Part shown: positions 53,509-62,497 of the stretch, piece by piece
Numbering within the stretch: the first letter of the stretch is position 1
Layout of the letters: each line of letters starts with the position of its first letter
Assembly (NCBI GenBank): GCA_963835735.1
Contig: CAWIGP010000005.1
Span: forward strand, 1-64,000
Direction: 5' to 3'
DNA length: 64,000 nucleotides
From: DASQMT01 sp963835735
GTDB lineage: Bacteria > Actinomycetota > Thermoleophilia > Solirubrobacterales > Solirubrobacteraceae
Made by a program: the position numbers and the translations under genes
Notes under the pieces: model-generated
Database searches by the model: none
Told to the model about the DNA's origin: nothing
What the model saw: only the letters and a program-made list of their open reading frames with translations

Positions 53509-54329
53509 CCGAGCCCGTGGCCGAACGCGACGCGGATCCGCCTGCGCCCACCGAGGCAGCGGCCGAGCCGCCCGTCGAGCCGCCGGCCGGCCCGCCCCAG
53601 GGCGGCAAGTCGCTGACGATCGGGGCCGTCTGCAAGGCGCTGTCGCAGGAGTTCCCCGACATCTCGATCTCCAAGATCCGTTACCTGGAGGATCAGAAGC
53701 TGCTCGCGCCGCGGCGCACGCCCGGCGGCTACCGGCTCTACTCGACCAACGACGTGTCGCGCCTGCGCACGATCCTGCGGCTGCAGCGCGACGAGTTCCT
53801 GCCGCTGCGCGTGATCCGGCAGGAGCTGGCCGCGGGCCGCAGCGAGCCCGAGGTCGCTCACGCGGCGCCCTCCGACGGCGCCGCCGCCACCCCCGACGCA
53901 CGGCAGCCGGGCGCGATGCTGCGCCGGCTGACGTTCTCGATCGCCCAGCGCGGCGCGATGTACTCGCTCGAGGACGTCGTCGAGGACACCGGCGCCGAGC
54001 CGCGGCTGATCGCCGAGCTGGAGGACTTCGGGATCATCAAGGGCGATCCGCGCGCCGGCACGAAGTACTACGACGAGACCGAGCGCGAGATCGTGCGGGC
54101 GGTGAGCGAGCTGTCGCGCTACGGCGTCGCCGGGCGCAACCTGCGCGTGTTCAAGACGTCGGCCGAACGCGAGTCGGCGCTGCTCCAGCAGATCCTGGCG
54201 CCCGCCCTGCGCTCGCGCAATCCCGAGCGGCGCAAGGAGGCCGTCGAGGCGCTCGAGAACCTCGCCGCCGTCGCCTCGCACCTCAAGCACCTGCTGCTCG
54301 TGCGCGACCTGCGGCGGATCGCCCGGTGA
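53505..54329 (+). CDS. MerR-family regulator, FtsR-like
   Basis: 274 residues. Pro/Ala/Glu-rich N-terminus (~35 residues), then a MerR winged helix: LTIGAVCKALSQEFPDISISKIRYLEDQKLLAPRRTPGGYRLYSTNDVSRLRTILRLQRDEFLPLRVIRQEL, a linker, and a second helical domain (YSLEDVVEDTGAEPRLIAELEDFGIIKG...). This two-domain layout and its place right after a garA-like FHA gene match FtsR of Corynebacterium/Mycobacterium (Rv1828), an activator of ftsZ. GTG 53505 in a GTGA overlap; stop overlaps apt. Confidence 0.85.
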   Translation: MTEPVAERDADPPAPTEAAAEPPVEPPAGPPQGGKSLTIGAVCKALSQEFPDISISKIRYLEDQKLLAPRRTPGGYRLYSTNDVSRLRTILRLQRDEFLPLRVIRQELAAGRSEPEVAHAAPSDGAAATPDARQPGAMLRRLTFSIAQRGAMYSLEDVVEDTGAEPRLIAELEDFGIIKGDPRAGTKYYDETEREIVRAVSELSRYGVAGRNLRVFKTSAERESALLQQILAPALRSRNPERRKEAVEALENLAAVASHLKHLLLVRDLRRIAR

Positions 54330-54859
54330 CCCGACCGGCCGACCTGCGCGCTCTGATCCGCGACATCCCGGACTTCCCCGAGCCCGGGATCGTGTTCAAG
54401 GACATCACGCCGCTGCTGCTCGACCCGCACGCGATCGACACGGCGGTCGTGCAGATCGCGGAGTGGGCGAGCCCTCGCGGAGTCGACTTCGTCGTGGCCG
54501 CCGAGGCGCGCGGATTCATCCTCGGCGCGGCGATCGCTCGCGAGCTCGGCGCCGGGTTCGTGCCGGCGCGCAAGCCCGGCAAGCTGCCCGCGCAGGTCGT
54601 GACCGCCGAGTACATCCTCGAGTACGGGATCGACGCGCTCGAACTGCACGCCGACGCGCTCGCGCACGGCGCGCGCGTGCTGATCCACGACGACCTGCTC
54701 GCAACCGGCGGGACCGCCCGCGCGCTCGCGGAGCTGGTGGAGCGGCTCGGCGCGACCGTGGTCGGCTGCGCGTTCCTGGTCGAGCTCGGTTTCCTCGACG
54801 GCCGCCGCCGGCTCGAGGGCTTCGACGTGCACGCGCTGGTGACGTACGAGTCCGAGTGA
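54326..54859 (+). CDS. apt: Adenine phosphoribosyltransferase
   Basis: Salvages adenine with PRPP to AMP. 177 residues. Seen: IRDIPDFPEPGIVFKDITPLLLD, VAAEARGFILGAAIARELG, PARKPGKLPAQ and the PRPP loop VLIHDDLLATGGTARALAELV. Slightly unusual: FEPGIxFKD is preserved, and EYILEYG replaces EYxLEYG. GTG 54326 in a GTGA overlap with the ftsR-like gene. Confidence 0.94.
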   Translation: MTRPADLRALIRDIPDFPEPGIVFKDITPLLLDPHAIDTAVVQIAEWASPRGVDFVVAAEARGFILGAAIARELGAGFVPARKPGKLPAQVVTAEYILEYGIDALELHADALAHGARVLIHDDLLATGGTARALAELVERLGATVVGCAFLVELGFLDGRRRLEGFDVHALVTYESE

Positions 54860-55293
54860 GGGTGGCGCGCTCGCGCACCCTCGCAGCGCCCGTGGAGGAC
54901 GTGTGGGGGGTGCTGGAGGACCCGTACGCGCTGCCGCGCTGGTGGCCGCTCGTGCGCCGTGTCGAGGGCGTGAGCGGTGCCGGCTGGACGATGGTGCTCG
55001 GCCGTGAGGGCGGGCGCGGCGTGCGGGCTGACCAGCGGCTCGAGGCGTCCGAGCCGCCGGCGCTGCGCCGCTGGGCGCTGGCGGTGCCGGGCTCGCCGTT
55101 CGAACGCGTGCTGCGGGCGTCTGTGGTGGAGGCGCGGCTGACGCCCGGGCGCGACGGCGGCGCCGAGTTGACGCTCGAGCTTCGCCAGGCGCCGCGCGGC
55201 TTCGCGCGCTTCGGAGCGTTCCTGCTGCGGCGGGCCGGGCGGCGCACGCTCGACGCGGCGCTCGACGGGATGGCGCAAGCAGTCGAGCGGTGA
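54856..55293 (+). CDS. SRPBCC (START-like) family protein
   Basis: 145 residues. Polyketide cyclase/dehydrase-type fold: SRTLAAPVEDVWGVLEDPYALPRWWPLVRRVEGV, then alternating strands and the long C-terminal helix (RTLDAALDGMAQAVE). Binds a hydrophobic ligand; no specific function known. GTG 54856 in a GTGA overlap with apt. Last gene of the proS-to-SRPBCC run, followed by two strong hairpins. Confidence 0.82.
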   Translation: MRVARSRTLAAPVEDVWGVLEDPYALPRWWPLVRRVEGVSGAGWTMVLGREGGRGVRADQRLEASEPPALRRWALAVPGSPFERVLRASVVEARLTPGRDGGAELTLELRQAPRGFARFGAFLLRRAGRRTLDAALDGMAQAVER

Positions 55294-55294
55294 G

Positions 55295-55370
55295 CCGCGA
55301 GCAGGAGTTCTGGGGCTGCTCGCGGACTGACGGCGGGCGCCGGCCCGGTCGCGTTCGCGACCAGGCCGGC
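55295..55370. terminator. Two hairpins between convergent genes
   Basis: CCGCGAGCAG/CTGCTCGCGG (55295-55325, 10 bp, 11-nt loop) and GCCGGCC-C-GGTCGCG/CGCGACC-A-GGCCGGC (55339-55370, 14 bp with one mismatch, 2-nt centre). Likely terminators for the plus-strand operon and the minus-strand gene. Confidence 0.75.
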
Positions 55371-55378
55371 ATCCGGGC

Positions 55379-55873
55379 TCAGACCGTGCGCGGGCGGTTG
55401 TGGCGCCGCCGGCCGCCGCTCACTGCGACGCCCGCGAGGACCGCGAACGCCAGGCCGGCGGCGAGGCCGATGATCGCCGCGGTCCAGTCGAAGTCCGGCG
55501 CGGCGGGCTCGCCGCTGACCTCGACGACCACGGGCCGGACGAACGGGTCGACGGCGTCGGGGGTGCGGAGGTCCGCGACGGCGGGGCGATCCGCCAGTGA
55601 CGCGGCGTGCTCGCCCCGCGCGTCCGGCGCCGTCACCGTGCTGGCGTGGGACGCCTGCTGGTCGGGCGCCGCAACATCGGTGCCCGTGGTTTCGAGGTAC
55701 GACGGCATGTCCGCCTGCCGCGGGTCCTTCCGGACGTCGCCGGGGGTCGGGTAGGCGGGCAGGTCGTTTGCGGCGCCGGAGGTCGGGTCCGCAGGCATCG
55801 CTGTCGCCGCCGGCGCGGCGATCGCCGCGACCACGAGCGCGGTGGCGATCGTGAGGTGAGACTTGGTGAGCAT
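55379..55873 (-). CDS. Secreted/anchored protein of unknown function
   Basis: 164 residues: signal peptide (LTIATALVVAAIAAPAATA), polar Asp/Pro/Ala-rich ectodomain without Cys, and one C-terminal helix (TAAIIGLAAGLAFAVLAGVAV) followed by a basic stop-transfer (GGRRRHNRPRTV). Hence anchored with the bulk outside. ATG 55873 has AGGAG about 7 nt upstream. No family recognised. Divergent from the SARP fusion gene, which may regulate it. Confidence 0.7.
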   Translation of the reverse strand: MLTKSHLTIATALVVAAIAAPAATAMPADPTSGAANDLPAYPTPGDVRKDPRQADMPSYLETTGTDVAAPDQQASHASTVTAPDARGEHAASLADRPAVADLRTPDAVDPFVRPVVVEVSGEPAAPDFDWTAAIIGLAAGLAFAVLAGVAVSGGRRRHNRPRTV

Positions 55874-56030
55874 GAGGCGCTCCTTTTCGGCTCGGCCGCC
55901 CGGTGCGGCCGGTTGCCGACGACGCTCCGTCACGGCGGTATCGGAGCGGTCACAGCCGGTCACCGCCCGGTCACGGAAAGATCATCCACATCGCGCCGCG
56001 TGGCTTGGTAGCGTCGCATTAGAACTCGAA

Positions 56031-59000
56031 ATGGAATATCGGATCCTTGGTCCGCTGGAGCTTGTCGACGGAACGACGCCGCTCTCAGGCGGGCGGCAGC
56101 GCGCGCTGCTTGCGCTGCTGTTGATCCACCGCAACGAGGTCTTGTCCACGGAGCGGCTGATCGACGCGCTGTGGGGCGAGACGCCGCCGCCGTCCGCTCC
56201 CAAAGCGCTGCAGAACGCCGTCCTGCAGGTCCGCCGCGCGCTCCGCGGCGGGGCCGAGACGCTGCGGACGGAGCAGGGCGGCTACGTGCTGCGGGTGGCG
56301 CCCGGCGAGCTCGACGCGGATCGCTTCGAGGCGCTGGCCGCGCAGGGCCGTGCCGCGCTCGACGCCGGTGACCCGGCGGCTGCGGCCGAACGGCTGCGGG
56401 AGGCGCTGGCACTGTGGCGCGGCCCGCCGCTGCCCGACCTTGCCTACGAGGCCGTCGCTCAGCCCGAGATCGCGCGGCTCGAGGACGAGCGGCTGGCGGC
56501 GCTCGAGGACCGGATCGAGGCCGATCTCGCGCTCGGCGGCGGCGCCGACCTGGTCGGAGAGCTCGAGGCGGAGATCGCCCGCCATCCGCTGCGCGAGCGG
56601 CTGCGCGCGCAGCTGATGCTCGCGCTCTACCACGCCGGGCGCCAGGCGGACGCGCTGGAGGCGTTCCAGGACGCACGCCGCACGCTGGTCGACGAGCTGG
56701 GGATCGAGCCTGGGCCGGCGTTGCGGGAGCGGCACGAGGCGATCCTGCGGCAGGACCCGGCGCTGGATCCGCCGGCCCGGCGGCGTGTATCGGCGGCTCC
56801 CCGCCCGCGCCTGGCCGTGATCGCCGGCGCCGCCGCGCTGCTGCTGCTCGCCGTCGCCGCGGCTGCGGCTGTCGTCATCCTGCGCGGCGGGGAGCCGGCG
56901 GCTGCACGAATCGCAAGCGTCCCGGGTAACTCGATCGCGGCGATCGACCTGCGCACCGGCCGGATCACCGGGAGCTACCCCGCGGGCAGCACTCCGACCA
57001 GCATCGCCGCCGGCGCGGGGGCGATCTGGGCGCTCAACGACGACGACGGGACGTTCACCCGCGTCGATCTCAACACGTCGGCTCCGCGCACGTTCGGTGT
57101 TCCCGACACCGCCCTCGACGTGGCGGCCGGGCCCGGCGGTGTCTGGGCGCTGACCGGCAGGCCGCGGGACGGGGAGTCGGGCGGCCAGCCCGTTCCCCGG
57201 CGCGTGGTCGCACTCGCACCGGACACCGGCGCAGTGCTCCGGGGGATCGAACTGCCCCGGGGGGAGGCGTTCGGATGGTTTCCGCTCAACCGCCTGGCGG
57301 TCGGCGACGACGCCCTGTGGGCGATCGGCGCCGACAATCACCTGTTGGCGATCGATCCGCGCCGCACCGGCGCCCCAACCGTCGTGCCTGATCTCGAGGC
57401 GTCCGGAGGCGTCGCCGCGGACGGCGACGGCGCCTGGGTCATCACCGAGGACTCGCGGAGCCCTCTACTTGCGCGAGTTTCTGCGAACGGGCGCGTGACC
57501 GACCGCGTCCCCGTCGCGGCCACCGAGCTCGACGGCCTCGCGACCGGTGAGGGCGCGCTCTGGGTGACGGCGCCGCAGGACGGTCTGCTGTGGCGCGTGA
57601 GCCCGGAGGCGACGACGCGATCGATCGAGGTCGGGTCCGGGGGCGCGCGGCGTCGCGGTGGCAGGCGGGAGCGTGTGGGTTGCGAATGCCACGCGCGGCA
57701 CGGTGACCAGAGTCGACCCGCGCTCCGGCCGGATCACGGCCGTGCTCCCGGTCGGAAACGCGCCGCGGGCTCTCGTGGCGGACGACGAACGGCTGTGGGT
57801 CACCCTGGCGGCCGGCGGGGGCGGCGCCCCGGCGCGCGACGCGGCGCGCGCCTCGAGCGGCGCGGTCACGGCACCCGCCTGCGGCGGGGTGGTCGCCGCG
57901 TCTGCGCGCGCCCGAGCGGCTGATCGTGTCCGACCTCCCGCTGCGGCAGCCCGGCATGGGCGTCGTCCCGGACGCGATCGCGTTCATCCTGCGGCAGCAC
58001 GAGTTTCGCGCCGGCGGTTTCTCCGTCGGCTATCAGTCCTGCGACGACTCGACCGCCAAGCAGGGCGGCTTCGAGCCCAAGAAGTGCCGGGCGAACGCAG
58101 GCCTGTACGCGCGTACCCCGACGCGTCGTCGGGATCCTCGGCGCGTACAACTCCGATTGCACGATCGAGCAGCTGGCAATCACCAATCGCGCTGGTCCCT
58201 TGGCGACGATCTCGTTCTCGAACACTTTCTCGGGACTGACTCAGCCGGTGCCCGGCGGGGAGCCGGGGTGGCCGGCGCAGCTCTACCCGACCGGTGTCCG
58301 CCACTACGCCCGGATCGTCGGAGCCGATGACGGACAGGGCGCCGCCCTGGCGCAGGTCGCGCACGACCGAGGGATCGCGCGCCTCGCGATCGTGCACGAC
58401 GACGACGTTTACGGCCGCGCGGTCGCCGCGGCCGCCCGCCGGACCGCGGGCCGCCTGGGGATGCGGGTCGCCGGCCTGTACCGGATCGATCTGAACGGAG
58501 GCGCGGCGCGCGCTCGCGCAGTCGCGCGCCGGGTCGCGCGCGCGCGACCCGACGGCCTGCTCTACGCGGGCGTCCCGTACTGGGGACCGCTGCAAGAAGA
58601 CCCTCCCGGCTTCGTGCTCATTCGGGAGTTCCGCCGGCGACTCGGCGGCGACGTGCCGATCCTCGGCCCGGACTCCTTCGCCGACGGGCCCATCGTCTTC
58701 GACGCGCTGGGTCGGGACGCGCGCAACATCCTCTTCACCCTTCAGGGCGTGCCGCTGGAGCGCCTCGGCCCGGAGGGACGCCGCTTCGTGGAGGAGTTCG
58801 GGGCGACGCAGCCGGGCGGCTTCGTGACCCCGGACGCGGTGTATGCCGCGGAAGCGACCGAGATCCTGCTGGATGCGATCGCGCGCTCCGACGGCAGCCG
58901 CGCGTCCGTGACCCGAGCCCTGCTGGCCACGGAGGTGGACGACGGCCTGATCGGCGACGTGCGGTTCGACGCGAACGGAGACGTCCGCCCGCGCGCGTTC

Positions 59001-59087
59001 ACAGTCGCGCGCCTGACACCGCAGACCGGCGCCGTCCCCGGCGTGGCGGTGAACGCCGCGGACGTCGAGGCGATCGTCTCGCCCTAG
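56031..59087 (+). CDS. Transmembrane SARP/BTAD regulator fused to beta-propeller and periplasmic-binding-protein domains (three apparent +1 frameshifts)
   Basis: About 1,017 residues after correction. Domains: OmpR-like winged helix (1-95, ILGPLELVDG...LSTERLIDALWG), BTAD (95-245, DRFEALAAQGRAALDAGDPAAAAERLREAL...HRPLRERL-type, DELGIEPGPALRERHEAILRQDP), one TM helix (~260-284, LAVIAGAAALLLLAVAAAAAVVIL), propeller with YVTN/NHL-like repeats (SVWVANATRGTVTRVDPRSG, ~290-610), and a type I amino-acid-binding-protein fold (~630 to end: GVVPDAIAFILRQHEFRAG, CRANAGLYAR, GILGAYNSDCTIEQLAI, RLAIVHDDDVYGRAV). Extra bases at ~57648, 57913 and 58121. Architecture suggests a one-protein sensor coupling an external ligand to transcription. 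Confidence 0.8.
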
Positions 59088-60136
59088 GCGGCGCCGAGCT
59101 CGCGGCGGAGCGCTCCGGCCGCGGCGACCATGCTGCGGAGCTTCCCGTACGCGCTAGGGCGGGGCAGGTACTTCATTCCGCAGTCCGGCGCGAGCACGAT
59201 CTGCTGGGGTGGGAGGTACTCGAACGCCCGGCGGGCGCGCCCGGCGACGACGTCGGGCGGCTCGACCGCCGGATCGGACAGGTCGAGCACGCCGAGGATG
59301 ATGGTCTTCTCCGACAGGTCGGCGAGGACGCCGAGGTCGAGCCCTGACTGAGCGGTCTCGATCGAGATCAGGTCGCACGAGCATCCGGCCAGCTCGGGCA
59401 GGAACGAGTAGCCGGACGGCCGCTCGTGGATGATCGCCGCATACCCGAAGCAGATGTGGACGGCCGTCGTGCCCTCCACGCCGTCGAGCGCCGCGTTGAG
59501 CGCCGCGAGGCCGTACTCGCGCGCCGCCTCCGGCCGCGCCTGCATGTAGGGCTCGTCGAGCTGGACGATGTCGGCTCCCGCCGCGAAGAGGTCGCGGATC
59601 TCGGCGTTGACCGCCGCGGCGTATCCGAGCGCGAGCGACGCCGCGTCCGGGTAGTGCTCGTTCTGCGCCTGCTGGGACATCGTGAACGGTCCCGGCACAG
59701 TCATCTTGATCACGCGGTCCGTGTTGGACCGGAGGAAGCGCAGGTCCTCGACCATCACCGGCGCCGGGCGCGAGATGTCGCCGACGACGCGCGGCACAGG
59801 GTTGGGGTGCCCGCTGCGGTCGAGCGCCGTGCCGGGGTTGTCGATGTCGACTCCCTCCAGCGCGGTGGCGAAGCGGTTCGAGTAGCTCTCGCGGCGGATC
59901 TCGCCGTCGGTGACGATGTCGAGCCCGGCGCGCTCCTGTTCATGGATCGCGACGACGGTGGCATCGTCGCGCGCCTCCTCGAGGTCCTCGTCGCCGACCC
60001 GCCAGAGCTCCCGGGCGCGCACGCGCGGAGGGAAGCGGTCCGCGAGGCGCTTGCGGTCGATCAGCCATTCCGGCTGGGCATAGCTGCCGACGAGCGAGGT
60101 CGGCAGCAACGGCAGGTCACCGAGCGCGGTGGTCAT
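59084..60136 (-). CDS. MetE C-terminal-like (cobalamin-independent methyltransferase family) protein
   Basis: 350 residues, single barrel of the MetE/UROD superfamily. Seen: LPTSLVGSYAQPEWL, DGEIRRESYSNRFA, KMTVPGPFTMSQQA, IVQLDEPYM, VHICFGY (Zn-ligand-like His and Cys), ISIETAQSG and LAPDCGMKYLPR (Zn Cys). Stand-alone versions act in C1, coenzyme M or epoxide metabolism, or as MetE substitutes; substrate unknown. It faces the SARP fusion (4-nt overlap) and is divergent from the acyl-CoA synthetase gene across 31 bp. Confidence 0.85.
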   Translation of the reverse strand: MTTALGDLPLLPTSLVGSYAQPEWLIDRKRLADRFPPRVRARELWRVGDEDLEEARDDATVVAIHEQERAGLDIVTDGEIRRESYSNRFATALEGVDIDNPGTALDRSGHPNPVPRVVGDISRPAPVMVEDLRFLRSNTDRVIKMTVPGPFTMSQQAQNEHYPDAASLALGYAAAVNAEIRDLFAAGADIVQLDEPYMQARPEAAREYGLAALNAALDGVEGTTAVHICFGYAAIIHERPSGYSFLPELAGCSCDLISIETAQSGLDLGVLADLSEKTIILGVLDLSDPAVEPPDVVAGRARRAFEYLPPQQIVLAPDCGMKYLPRPSAYGKLRSMVAAAGALRRELGAA

Positions 60137-60152
60137 CGCGGCGGCGCCACTC

Positions 60153-60158
60153 TAGTAT
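60153..60158. promoter_or_regulatory. Overlapping divergent -10-like boxes
   Basis: ACTCTAGTAT at ~60149-60158 reads TAGTAT on the plus strand (9 nt before ATG 60168) and TAGAGT on the minus strand (11 nt before ATG 60136). Both genes lack a Shine-Dalgarno, so one small element may fire in both directions. Confidence 0.45.
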
Positions 60159-60167
60159 CGCGGACAG

Positions 60168-61689
60168 ATGTCCGTCAAGCGGACAGCCAACGACGCCGCG
60201 ATGACGATCACGGAGCTCTTCGACCGCGCCGTCGAGCGGAACAGCGACAAGGTCTGGCTGCTCTACGAGGACGAGCGCTACAGCTACGGCGAGGCGGCGG
60301 AACGGATCGCGGCTGTCGCCGCGGCGCTCGCCGAGCGGGGGATCGGCCGCGGCGATCTGGTCATGGCGACTACGCGCAACGACCCCGCGTACGTGTTCAC
60401 CTGGCTGGCGGTCGGGCGGCTCGGCGCGATCTTCGTTCCCGCCAACCCGCGCGGGACCTGGCCGGAGCTCACCGGCCTCGCCGAGCAGACGCGGCCACGG
60501 CTGATCGTCACGGACGCGGAGCTCGCGGGGGCGTTCGGCGACGAGCGGCCGACCGTGCTCGTGGACGAGCTCGCCGCCGCGCCCGCCGCCGAGGCGCCGG
60601 CGGCCGCCGCGCGGGCGGGCGATCCCGCCGTGCTGATCCCGACGTCCGGCACGACCGGGCGCTCGAAGCTCGTGACGCAGACCCACCGCGCCTACGCGAT
60701 GGCGGGCGAGGGCTTCCCGTACTGGATGCGGCTCACGCCGGACGACCGGCTGATGACGTCGCTCCCGCTCTTCCACATCAACGCGCCCGCGTACTCGGTC
60801 CTCGGCTCGGTCGGGGCGGGGGCGAGCGTCGTGGTCCTCCCGCGCTTCTCGGCGAGCGGCTTCCTCGACGCCGCGCGCCGGTACGGTGCCACCGAGTTCA
60901 ACGCGATCGGTGCGATGCTCGAGATCCTGATGAGCCAGCCCGAGCGGCCCGACGACGCCGACAACCCGCTGCGGCTCTGTTACACCGGCCCGTCGCCGGC
61001 GAAGGAGCGGCAGCTCGAGATCGAGGCGCGGTTCGGCCTGCGAGATCGTGTGCGGGTACGGGCTGTCCGAGAGCCCGTACGCGCTGATCTGGCCGCACGG
61101 GCAGCGCCCGTTCGGCACGCTCGGCGCCGTGCGCCAGCACCCGACGCTGGGCCAGGTCAACGAGGCGCGGGTCGTCGAGGACGGGCGCGAGGTCGCGGTC
61201 GGCGAGGTGGGGGAGCTGCAGCTCCGGAATCCGGCCGTGATGCTGGGCTACTGGGGCATGCCGGAGGAGTCGGAGAAGGTGCTCGTCGACGGCTGGCTGC
61301 GAACGGGCGACCTTGTACGGCGCGAGCCCGGCGAGCTGTTCACGTTCGTGACCCGGCGCAAGGAGGTGATCCGGCGGCGCGGCGAGAACCTGGCGCCGGC
61401 CGAGGTCGAGGCGGCACTCTCCGCGCATCCGGACGTCGTGGAGGCGGCGGTGATCGGCGTGCCGTCGAAGCTGACCGAGGAGGAGGTGAAGGCGTTCGTG
61501 GTGCTGCGAGAGGGCGCAGGCGCCGAGCCGAGCGACCTGCGGGAGCACGCCGCGGGCCGGCTCACGAGCTTCAAGGTCCCGCGCTACCTGGAGGTGGTCG
61601 ACGAGCTGCCGCACACGCCGACCGGCCGGGTGGCGAAGCACAGGCTCCCGGCCGCCCTGACCGGCGCCGAGTGGGACGCGGAGACATGA
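60168..61689 (+). CDS. Acyl-CoA synthetase (AMP-forming, apparent +1 frameshift)
   Basis: 506 residues after correction, ANL superfamily, distinct from the 37.8-kb copy. Seen: LIPTSGTTGRSKLVTQTHRAY, LPLFHINAPAYSVLGSVGAGASVVVLPRFSASGF, EIVCGYGLSESPYALIW, DGWLRTGDLVRREPG, FVTRRKEVIRRRGENLAPAEVEAAL and TPTGRVAKHRLP (catalytic Lys). An extra C at ~61041 separates RFGL from EIVCGYG. Substrate probably a short-chain or aromatic acid. ATG 60168; ATG 60201 also possible. Its stop overlaps the next gene. Confidence 0.88.
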
Positions 61690-62497
61690 GCGAGCAGGAG
61701 CCGCGCGACTGGGTGCGGTCGCGCATCGGGCACTCGACCGCAGACCACATCACCGTCGCCGGGCGCGACGTCGCCGACGAGCTCATGGGCCGCGTCTCGT
61801 TCACCGACCTCGCCTTCATGCTCGTGGCGCGCCGCGCGCCGACCGCGGGCGAGGCGCGCGTGTTCGACGCCGTTCTCGTCTCGCTCACCGACCACGGCCT
61901 GACGCCGACGGTGCTCGCCGCGCGGCTCACGTACACGGGCGCGCCCGAATCGCTCCAAGGCGCGGTCGCCGCCGGACTGCTCGGCGCCGGCTCGGTCTTC
62001 CTCGGGCCCACGGCCGACACGGCGCGGTTCTTGCACGAGATCGTCGCGGCCGAGAAGCCCGACGGCGAAGCCGCACTGCGAGCTGCCGGCGAGGCGGCCG
62101 TGCGCGCGCTGCTCGACCAGGGCCGCCGCGTCCCCGGGCTGGGACATCCGATTCACAAGGACGTCGACCCGCGCGTGCCGCGGCTGTACGAGCTGGCCGC
62201 GGAGAGCGGCGTGCTCGGGCCGCACATGCGGCTGCTCGAGGCGCGTGCGCGCGGCGAACGAGGAGGTCTCGGGGCGGCGGCTGCCGATCAACGGCGCCGG
62301 CGCCGCCGGCGCGGCGCTCGCCGACATGGGGCTGCCGGCCGAGGCGGCGCGCGGGCTTCGCGCTGCTGGCCCGCACCGCTGGGCTGGTCGGCCATCTCGC
62401 CGAGGAGGCCGAGCAGCCGCTCGGAATGCCGCTGTACCGGGAGATCGACCGGCGGATGATCTACGAACCGGACGAGGGGGGCGATGGCACGGGTTGA
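61686..62497 (+). CDS. Citrate synthase-fold protein, citryl-CoA lyase-like (two apparent +1 frameshifts)
   Basis: 269 residues after correction, about two thirds of a citrate synthase. Seen: RSRIGHSTADHITVAGRDVADELMG, FTDLAFMLVARRAPT, LTDHGLTPTVLAARLTYTGAPESLQGAVAAGLLGAGSVFLGPT, VPGLGHPIHKDVDPRVPRL (catalytic-type His) and, across shifts at ~62244 and ~62356, EEVSGRRLPINGAGAAGAALADMG and LLARTAGLVGHLAEEAEQPLGMPLYREID. Short members of this family are annotated as citryl-CoA lyase; real substrate uncertain. ATG 61686 in an ATGA overlap; 3' end overlaps iclR by 14 nt. Confidence 0.83.
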
